From the NCBI RefSeq assembly GCF_963583255.1, contig NC_084810.1, positions 4,681,751-4,745,750 on the forward strand: a DNA stretch of 64,000 nucleotides, in the 5' to 3' direction. Every line of letters begins with the position of its first letter. Positions within the stretch are counted from its first letter, which is position 1. Made by a program: the position numbers and the translations under genes. Below, in pieces: positions 56,781-64,000 of this stretch. The notes under the pieces were generated by a model. It ran no database searches. It saw nothing but the letters and a program-made list of their open reading frames with translations, and was not told the origin of the DNA. Source of the stretch: Pyrus communis. Its lineage: Eukaryota > Streptophyta > Magnoliopsida > Rosales > Rosaceae.

Positions 56781-58060
56781 GTACTTTTTCAAGTCCTTAA
56801 ATGTGCATCGGCGAGCCTTGTCCCAAAGTGTATGCTTCTCTGCCAGAGCGAAAGAGTCTGCCAGAGTTAGATATTCTTTCATGATCAATATTCCAAATAG
56901 CAGGTAATCTGTTGGAAGTCTTTTTTGGAAGGCTGTTCTAACTATTGAGTCGTTGTATCCGACTGTCTTTGTCTTCTCTGCTTTGAACCTCTTCATATAG
57001 TCACGAAACGACTCATTTGGATTCTTCTTAGCGTTGAACAAGTGGTCGGACTTCTTTTTGATTGAGCGATATGATGAATATTCTTTGGCAAAAACCAAAG
57101 AAAGCTCATCAAAACTCCGGATAGATTGTGGGGGCAGGAAGAACCAATCTTGTGCCTCGCCTTGTAAGTGGCGAATATTTTGCACATGAGAACGTCGTTG
57201 TTCCGATAAATGATCCTTGCGCTACGGTAATGATTTAGGTGCCTCTCCAGGTCTCCATCTCCTTCAAAGGATGTGAAATGTGGCAAATTTGCGTGGAGGC
57301 TATGTCTGCTCAATTTCGTCCGTGAAGGGTGACCTGCTTATGTTGGTCATGTACCGTCATAGTGCCTCATCAGTGACCTTGTTGCGTTGGAAATCGTGCA
57401 ATCACTTGGTCATGAGTATCTCTACTCCTTCTTCTGAATTTACCTTTGTTGGGGTAGTGGAGCTCTCGGCTGCCCCCGGTCGTGACCTACTAATCTAGGT
57501 TACTCTTCCATATGTTCGGCTCGCCTACATCATGGCTGCGGTGCATATAGTACATGATTAGCAAGCAAGTGAATTCCTCGCAGGCTGCCGGTTAAACTTG
57601 AGCCGGATTGAGTGATTGTTTCTTTCCGTCCATCGTGCTGCCTACTTCGATGTAAGGTGAATGATGCTCATTGCAAGCCTAGCTGTAAATAAACATTTTG
57701 CCTGAAAAGTTGCTTATGTTGATTATCGGAGTGTGGTTTTCAACCGTGAATGTATGTTCGTCCGTGGGCCTAACCCAGAGTGCACACATCTTTGCGAGCT
57801 AAGACAAAAATATACATTATCTCGGGGGCCCAATGCGGAGTGTACACTGCTAGAACGCTCGGTTTGTGACTGGTCGAGTGTCTGCTTACCAGGATGCTGT
57901 TTTAGGATACCTCGTCTAGGGCACGTTGTATCTCGGTGCGCTGCAAAAGCTGATTCACTAAGGTCATTTGTTGCGCGAGGGCGCTTGTCAACTCTATGAC
58001 TTGTCGAGACAAGTGTTGTTCGCTATTTTGGGTTGGAAGAGCTCGGACGGTGTGCTTCTC
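56721..58060 (-). pseudogene. Gypsy gag (decayed)
   Basis: The N-terminal part near 58050-57900 reads HLSRQVIELTSALAQQMTLV, then NQLLQRTEIQRA. After stops and frame changes the capsid region follows: PHFTSFEGDGDLERHLNHYR at about 57290, LQGEAQDWF, LVFAKEYSSYRSIKKKSDHL and FRDYMKRFKAEK in the frame 57185-56721. This is the Retrotrans_gag type of Tat/gypsy elements. gag ends at about AEKHTLWDKA and then continues directly into RT-end sequence. Confidence 0.86.
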
Positions 58061-58176
58061 CTTGAGTGGTGGAAGTGTAATGGACTCTAGGCTCGAGATT
58101 TGAGCTAAAATAGGCCAAATCTACATAAAATAAGTAAAAAATATTGAAAAAAAAGGTCCGGATCATAAAAAATTGA

Positions 58177-58908
58177 TCAGTCCAGGCACAAAGAGGTGCA
58201 TATCTGGGTTATGGGCCGGATCCGGGTGAACTTAACCCTTATTGACTGCGATAGGGGCTTACGTGCTAGAGCTTCTACGCATTGGATTTGCGTGGGAATG
58301 GGCATAGGCAACTGCTGCCATGACATGGTCTCCACGTAGCTGTTGCACCCAATATTGGGCTCAGATAGGAAATTGCCTGGAATGCCTAGTTTGAGCATCA
58401 GGCTTCTGATGGTTTTCTGCATTATGCTCGTGCCTTGGCCTTTTCTGGAACAGATCGGCATATAGACTGGACGCAGTGGGGTGTAGGTTACACCAGCATG
58501 GCAACATGAGCTGGGTTTTGGCTGCAAAAATTGAACCCATGGTTAATTGGGCCATAGGTAGTGGGCTGACCCATATGTGATGCATGTGGGTGCAAGGCTT
58601 GAGCTCGACTCGGGTGCGCGTTGGGCTTATACCGAGTCGTGGCTTGGGCCGGCTCTCCTTGGGCCTAGGCCCGTGCGGTTTGAAGTGGCGCAGGGTGCTA
58701 GGTTAGCGTGGCTTGGCCTGTTAGCCTTGGGCCATGCATGGAGCTCGGACTTGGGCTGTGGGGCAGGGTCTTGGGCTGCCCTTGGGGCCTGGGCTTGCTG
58801 CTCCCCATGAGTTGTGGGTCTTCCAAATGTGGCCACGATGGTTACTGTTGTGGTGGCTACTACAATGGTGCCATTCCACTCGTCGTTGCGTTGAGTCTCG
58901 TGGATCAC
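58177..58908 (-). pseudogene. Decayed upstream reading frame of the gypsy element
   Basis: Two long minus-strand frames (58908-58627 and 58585-58177) cover GC-rich sequence between the primer site and gag, rich in Ala/Pro/Gln/Arg. I recognise no domain. The location suggests an N-terminal extension or leader reading frame of the element. A chance frame in GC-rich DNA is the alternative. Confidence 0.4.
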
Positions 58909-59046
58909 CGCGAACCTAACTCTTGAACGTTGGAATTTCCGTCAGGCCCAACCCATGCCTAGTGCTGGCAGGGTGACCGTCTGGAGCCCAAAAAAATTAG
59001 AGGCACCAAAATTATTAGGGTGGTATATTTGTATATGTTTTATAAG

Positions 59047-59339
59047 AGTATAAATTTATAAAATTTGGTTTAGTGACAAAGAAATTTAACTAGGACTGGT
59101 GGTTTTGTTGTTTAAAATTAATGAGGAGGTCTTAGGTTCAAAACATCATGTGTGCTTATTTACATTCTAATTTTTACAAATTTCTTTTCATAACAGTATA
59201 ATTTTATAAAATTTGGCTAAATTATCAAAAAGTTTAATTAGAAGCAATGGTTTTTGTTGTTTAAAATTAACGAGATGTCCTAAGTTCGAAATGCTATGTG
59301 CACGTTTATTTTTTTCAATTTTTACAAATTTTTGTTTTG
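59047..59339. repeat. Tandem duplication, about 148-bp unit, in the gypsy leader
   Basis: Copies start at 59047 and 59195. Both run 'agtata..tttataaaattt', then 'tttaa.tag.a..aatgg/ctgg', 'gttgtttaaaattaa' and 'taagttc.aaa', and end in 'aatttttacaaatttttg' type sequence. They are diverged. The surrounding 58980-59830 segment differs in composition from the rest of the leader and may be a nested insertion. Confidence 0.6.
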
Positions 59340-59987
59340 TTGTTAATTTAGTTATTAGCTAGTAGCTATGTGGGTTGCTATTTTTAAATATCCATTCCAA
59401 TTCAAGTCTAATCTTTAAAAAAGAGTAACGCATAGACTAAATTTTTTAGACCAAATTTGCAAATAATATTACGTGTCATCAAAATATTTAATTTAGTGTT
59501 TATTCATTACTTATACATATCCTTAAAGACTCAAAAACATTATAATTTTTTTAGTCTTATATTGACGAGGTTAGTAAATAAGAAAAAATACCTCACGATT
59601 TATACAAAAACACGTTAAAAGTTCAGATGGAAAACAAAACTCATAATCTATCTACTTGTAAATCCAAAGTTTTTTGGTTTCCTTCTCCCAATACCAAATA
59701 AATTAGTTATTCTGTGTTTCTAAATTATTAAGTTTGAAATCTTTTTCTAAATATAATTTTATCGATGTCTTACGTGTGAACAAATAATTTTTTCATATGA
59801 AGTGAGGGCACAATTTTTGGGGTCGCCCTGATTTCTGTTCGTCGTGGTTTCCAAATCTCTTGTCATTGTACTTTTCTTTTACGTTTATTCAAAGAATTTT
59901 TTATAAGAACGTACGAAAAATCTACGAAGAACAAAAAAATTAGAAACCTTGAATGAGAGAGTCTTCTATGAGCGTGTAAATCAAGGG

Positions 59988-60007
59988 TCTCAATGAAAGC
60001 ACCAATT
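59988..60007 (-). other. Primer-binding-site region of the gypsy element
   Basis: Just inside the 5' LTR the minus strand reads AATTGGTGCTTTCATTGAG. The position fits a primer site, and TGGTGCTTTCATTGAG is a frequent sequence at this place in Tat-like elements of rosids (from memory). The tRNA is not identified. Confidence 0.55.
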
Positions 60008-60575
60008 TGTGGATGCAAATTTTTGTCTTTTTCTTCTTGGACGAAAATGCACCTACAAAACAATTAATACCTAGGGTCAAGGCCAAGAGCCTCACACGCC
60101 TACGATGAATGGGGGGCTTTGGCCGAAGAACCTTCGATGCCAAAGTTAGAATTTGAGGGAAAAGTGTTTAGAAAATTTTAGAAAAGAATTAGGCTTAGAT
60201 TTTTTGTAGAAGTGAGGGCTATTTATAGGGGTGTGGCCGACCCCATTTGGAGAAATGGGGACCGGCCACTTATGGTGGTTTTTTACTCTAATTGCAAGAT
60301 ATTATGTCAAATAATATTTTGCAATCAATTAACTTTGGTAATTAATCCCAATTTGAAAAGGATAATTGAGAATTACCTTATGGGTGAGGATTTGATGAGA
60401 AGTGATGAGAGGGTTTAAAAGAATATCATTTTGATCACTTTTGATATTGATTGAGCTGTTATTGCTGCTGCTTGCGCGTAGGAGTCCAGGTATGCTTCAA
60501 GGGTAATTTTATCTTTTTCATCCAAGAATCCACGTGTTACATTCATATTTTCCTTGATTATTTTTTTGCTCCACA
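60008..60575 (-). repeat. 5' LTR of the gypsy element
   Basis: 568 bp, TG...CA bounded, partner of 51863-52436. In the coding direction it is the promoter LTR. Confidence 0.9.
60221..60227 (-). promoter_or_regulatory. TATA-like box in the gypsy 5' LTR
   Basis: The minus strand reads CCCTATAAATAGCCC here. The matching place in the other LTR has 'ctatttgtag', so the box is lost there. Confidence 0.5.
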
Positions 60576-60580
60576 TTATG
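60576..60580. repeat. Target-site duplication TTATG, right
   Basis: Exact partner of 51858-51862. Confidence 0.88.
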
Positions 60581-62952
60581 CATTGGGAGGAAAAGAATGA
60601 CAGCATTGAGAAGATGCATTGCGTGGTCGATGCATGCATTGCGTGTGATTAATAGCAAGAAGGAGAATAAGCAAATCTCAATTATTATCGAACATTCTCA
60701 AATTATTCATTTCACCCAGCTGGCTACCATAATAATGGATGTATTTTTTTTATAGAGAACAGAAGTGTTGCTAATTTCTGTAACAAATTAATCTTTATTC
60801 TCTAATCTGCTTTTAAGGGCAATTGAAAATTTGAAATACGAATTAAAGCTCAATTTTTTAGTGTTTACTTTATTAATTTTAGTATTAGAAAAATGAATAA
60901 TTTGAACTGATATATAACATACAATTCTTGCTGTGTGACATGCAGACCGATTTATCATTTTTACATGATCATCTGATTTATAGGCGTGTTGAGTCTGACC
61001 AAAAACTCTCATATATGCATATGGATTGGGCTGAATTAGAATTAGCTTATTGGGCCGAATTAGCTGGAACTTAAATTTTACCATTTGAGGCGATGGGGGC
61101 CATTCCTTGGTAGACTCCATTGTTTTACTATGTAGTTTGACTCGTCTAATTTTATATAATTTATGTTTAAGTAATTAACTTTGCTGCAGTAGGTGTTAAC
61201 TCAACGATAATAGATTTTCTTCCATATTGGTGATAAGCATTATCACTCCATTATATCGTTAGATAAATTTAATTTTATGATTTGTGTGGTGGGGTTAGAT
61301 TAAATCACTCATTGAAAGTAAATAATGCGGTTTTAATTTTCACCTCCCCTTAAAAGTAGATGGTGAGCAAATTTGTTGTCTATTATCTGCGCATAAAAGG
61401 GTCGCACTTCTAATTGCATCCGTACGTATTCCTTAAGCCTATCTTATATAGGTACAAAGAACTCTCTTGCTACATGAATAAAATGATAAATAAACAGTGA
61501 AAATGAGCATGCAACTTAAGCTAATGGCACCCTTTCTACCACTCTTACAATCTTAACTCGGCACTGCATAGGATAGATAACTCATCATACTATGGATCCA
61601 TAGTCAATTATTTGACATAAAATCTTCATACATTACAGTGTGTGCGCGCGCATGTGACTCATGCATGCCAATTGTTGCCAAAACATACGTATCACGTCCT
61701 GCATATTCCTCATGAGCATGTATGGGAGATTATATGGCATCACGATTATATAAAACACAGCTACCTAATTTTGTACGTAATAATGAAGCACTAAGTTAAA
61801 CAGTGGCATTACCTAATTAATTAACCTGCCTGAGAAATATGGGTATAATCATATAAACGCCTACCAATGTGCATGCAAGTTACCATGCAATCAATCGAGC
61901 CATCCATTTTATTAGTTAGCCGGTTAAAGGAGACCACATGTCGGCATGAAAAGTTTCAGTTGAAACCTGCATATTCAGCTCAACCATGAAGTTATTTGTC
62001 GTTCTTTTTTCTTCATGGAAAATAAAACTTGCATGGAAAATAAGGGAGTTTTAACGAAACACTTTTAGTACTATTCATTTTTAATGAAAAATTACATTTT
62101 TATCTTTCCGTGGTACTATTCATTACACCTTTATTTGTCTTTTTTCATTAAAACTAAAGTTTTTTTTTTTTTAACTTTTCGTTAGTTTTCCTAGAAATTC
62201 TTCAACTATCATTTTTTAATTTTTAGTTTGAATACTTATTTAGTAATTATTTTCATTTTTTAGAAAAATCAAAATCAAGTTAAATTTTAAAAACTCAAGA
62301 AATTAGTATGAAAACTGAAAACAGTTACCCTACAAATTTTTAGTATTTACTTTGCAAAACAAAATGGTTATCAAATATACAACAAAATTAACCAGGTGGC
62401 TGGTTGCAACATTATATATCTACGTAAACTAGGGAGATAGCCAACTGTTCTTTCTTTTGGTTTTTGCTGTCTTCTCGACTCTCGTCTCAATAAGTGGTTA
62501 ACATACTGTGCCTGATCCTGCTAGTTGATGAAAGATCGACTTCACCAGTACATATTGCTGCTAGCTGTTTATATAGTTAGTCAATTAGTAGATGATACGT
62601 ATGTCGACTTGCATTTACAATAATATAAACTTTCCTGGTAAGAAACCTAACACTCAAACATGCATGCACCGATGCAATTAGGCTCGATCGAGATGATGTA
62701 CTAGCTAGGTTGCATAGCTTATTTTTGGGTCCTCCTTTCGGCAACGGAAGTTGAAAGTCAATAAGGTACCGTGCTTCAAATATAAATCATCAAAACAGTT
62801 GAAAGGGTTGCTACCGACCACTTGTTTAGGTCTGCTCCATAATATTTGCGATGATTTGAATCGATCAGTTTAGAAATCATCAATAAAAGATCATTTTGCA
62901 GAAACTTACTCAAATTCAAAAGTTTTTAGTTATTTAACTAGGACAACATACA
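60581..62952. other. Intergenic, no gene seen
   Basis: AT-rich with many ATGCATGC-type words. It contains a MITE copy (62044-62191). No coding region, tRNA or other RNA gene could be recognised. Confidence 0.45.
62044..62191. mobile_element. MITE, TTTTAACGA family, copy 3
   Basis: Starts 'gggagttttaacgaaacac', contains 'tagtactattcat', 'tggtactattcattacacc' and 'cattaaaactaaag', and ends 'cgttagttttcc'. It is related to 37936-38087 and 48777-48876. Confidence 0.65.
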
Positions 62953-63173
62953 TGAATGAGGATCCTCTCCGGATCCTCTTTGTGAGTATTCCGAGAATTC
63001 TCAAATTGTATCTGTTGTACATCATGCGATCAGTTTTTGTCAGATACTGTGTATATTTAATTTTAAATAAAAATATTTAAAATAATTTATGGCCGCACGA
63101 TGTACGATAAATGAACACGATTTAAGGATCCCAATGATCCTTAGAAAGAGGATCCGGAGAGGATCTTCATTCA
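62953..63173. mobile_element. MITE with palindromic GGATCC-rich ends
   Basis: The 221-bp element has terminal inverted repeats of about 28 bp with one mismatch: left TGAATGAGGATCCTCTCC..., right reverse complement TGAATGAAGATCCTCTCC..., both continuing GGATCCTCTTT. ACATACA flanks both ends (62946-62952 and 63174-63180). The 7-bp duplication fits a hAT- or Mutator-type element. No coding capacity. Confidence 0.82.
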
Positions 63174-63180
63174 ACATACA

Positions 63181-64000
63181 CATACAAAAAGAACATTGTC
63201 CATAAAAGATAAAATGTTAACGGCAATAATCAAAAGGCTAATTAATTTCAAATTTGAGTGAATTTTGTGGAGGATGATCTTTGATTGATGACCTAAAAAT
63301 AACGGATCAAATCATGAAATTAAATTATGAAACATTTTAAACGAGTTATTATCATCGTATTAACTTTCTAACTAGTTACCATTTAATTACAACTGCAAGT
63401 CTGTAAATTTCAGCATCTTTGTTATATAGTAGAATTAAAATTAAGAGTCAATTGGACCTAAATGTGACAAATACACCAACGACCAACCAGCCATTCATAA
63501 GTTTACCCCTTACTTGGAACCAATTGCGTGATATTTTAGTGTGATTAAAACTTGGAACTAATGACCTTAGGAAATGCAGTGTATATGTTCTCCATCAGTC
63601 AGTTTCATAGCATTGTTTAAATACAAGGCATGGAAATATTTACAATTTCTGGATTAGGTTAATAGGGAGTAGGGTCCCACAATAGATACGGTCAAATGGG
63701 TTTGGAGCGAGGCTTGGGCCGGTCAACGCGGCGCAGAGCGAAGCCCAACGATTCAGATTGACGTATCATTTTGTTGTTTTCGGCAGAGACCAAGACCACG
63801 CGCCCAGTCTCCCACGCTCCGTGGTGACCCACCATCCTTCAGTTTGCCAGTGTCCGTGTCTTATAGAGCGCGTGGTTTATGGGAGGAGGTTGTCGCAGGT
63901 ACAGGAAGCACATCCCGCAATTCGTGTGCTTCTCTTTTTTGTTTTTCCAACCTCCCTTATTTTATTTTTATTTTTTTGTTTTGGGTTTCTCACGGTCTTC
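63181..64000 (+). promoter_or_regulatory. Intergenic DNA ending in a promoter-like region at the window edge
   Basis: The first 450 bp are AT-rich with nothing recognised. From about 63680 the sequence becomes GC-richer, with G/C-box-like and ACGT-type words, a TATAGAG at about 63861, and then a CT/T-rich leader-like run to the end. This looks like the promoter and 5' UTR of a plus-strand gene that begins beyond the window. No coding start is visible. Confidence 0.35.

Larger units (their letters stand above)
51863..60575 (-). mobile_element. Tat-like Ty3/gypsy LTR retrotransposon with internal deletion
   Basis: This is an 8713-bp minus-strand element. LTRs of 574 bp (left, 3') and 568 bp (right, 5') start TGTGGATGCAAATTT and end GCTCCACA. 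The 5-bp duplication TTATG flanks it, with a primer-site-like segment at the 5' LTR and a purine-rich tract at the 3' LTR. Coding remnants run leader/gag, a fused RT end, RNase H, then integrase: the gypsy order with RNase H before integrase. Protease and the RT catalytic core are missing. A long non-coding region of about 1.9 kb lies between integrase and the 3' LTR, as in Tat-lineage elements. Many stops and frameshifts occur throughout. Confidence 0.92.

Noticed and set aside
58577..58926. Overlapping open frames on both strands in GC-rich DNA (58577-58810, 58708-58926)
   Set aside because: Plus-strand frames are antisense to the gypsy element and low in complexity (Leu/Gly/Ala/Trp), so not separate genes.

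Overview
This window is nuclear DNA of a flowering plant. It has split genes with GT/AG introns, AT-rich intergenic DNA full of LTR retrotransposons, LINE/SINE remnants and MITEs, and no bacterial operon structure. Gene content and the style of the small repeats suggest a woody rosid, probably Rosaceae (apple/pear-like). The family assignment is inference.

Five intact-looking genes and one pseudogene can be read. A single-exon ERF repressor gene (8524-9189, +) has an AP2 domain and a C-terminal EAR motif. An Arg/Ser/Lys-rich nuclear-type protein gene (23678-25843, +, 3 exons, 579 aa) converges on a PrmA-type ribosomal protein L11 methyltransferase gene (29744-26640, -, 7 exons, 383 aa). Then come a frameshifted STIG1/GRI-like pseudogene (about 30697-30981, +), an organellar-type S4-domain RNA-binding protein gene (34842-31350, -, 10 exons, 322 aa) and a Ste20/MAP4K-type protein kinase gene (47779-38672, -, 20 coding exons, 701 aa). 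All exon chains were joined by hand at GT/AG sites, and every junction keeps the reading frame. From memory, the Arabidopsis block AT1G53120 (S4 protein), AT1G53130 (GRI), AT1G53165 (MAP4K) and AT1G53170 (ERF8) holds the same four families, and the duplicated block has AT3G15210 (ERF4) beside AT3G15220 (MAP4K). The window therefore looks like a conserved neighbourhood expanded by transposons.

Mobile DNA fills much of the rest. A Ty1/copia element (17082-23371, -) has 331-bp LTRs and a 5-bp target duplication. A Tat-like Ty3/gypsy element (51863-60575, -) has about 570-bp LTRs, a 5-bp target duplication and an internal deletion that joins gag to the end of RT. A PIF/Harbinger-type element (35083-37589) carries only an ORF1-like gene and lies about 240 bp upstream of the S4 gene start codon. 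A 5'-truncated LINE (42581-43802) with a 21-bp target duplication lies in kinase intron 10. There are also a LINE RNase H remnant, tRNA-derived SINEs and several MITEs.

The long stretches 1-8400, 9600-17000, 48400-51800 and 60600-64000 hold no gene I can support. They contain local tandem duplications (528-bp and 286-bp units), MITEs, simple repeats and a few GC-rich promoter-like islands. I found no convincing new biological system. The most interesting points are the GRI-like pseudogene in a conserved block, the gag::RT deletion derivative, the ORF1-only Harbinger element in a promoter and the leader repeats of the copia element.
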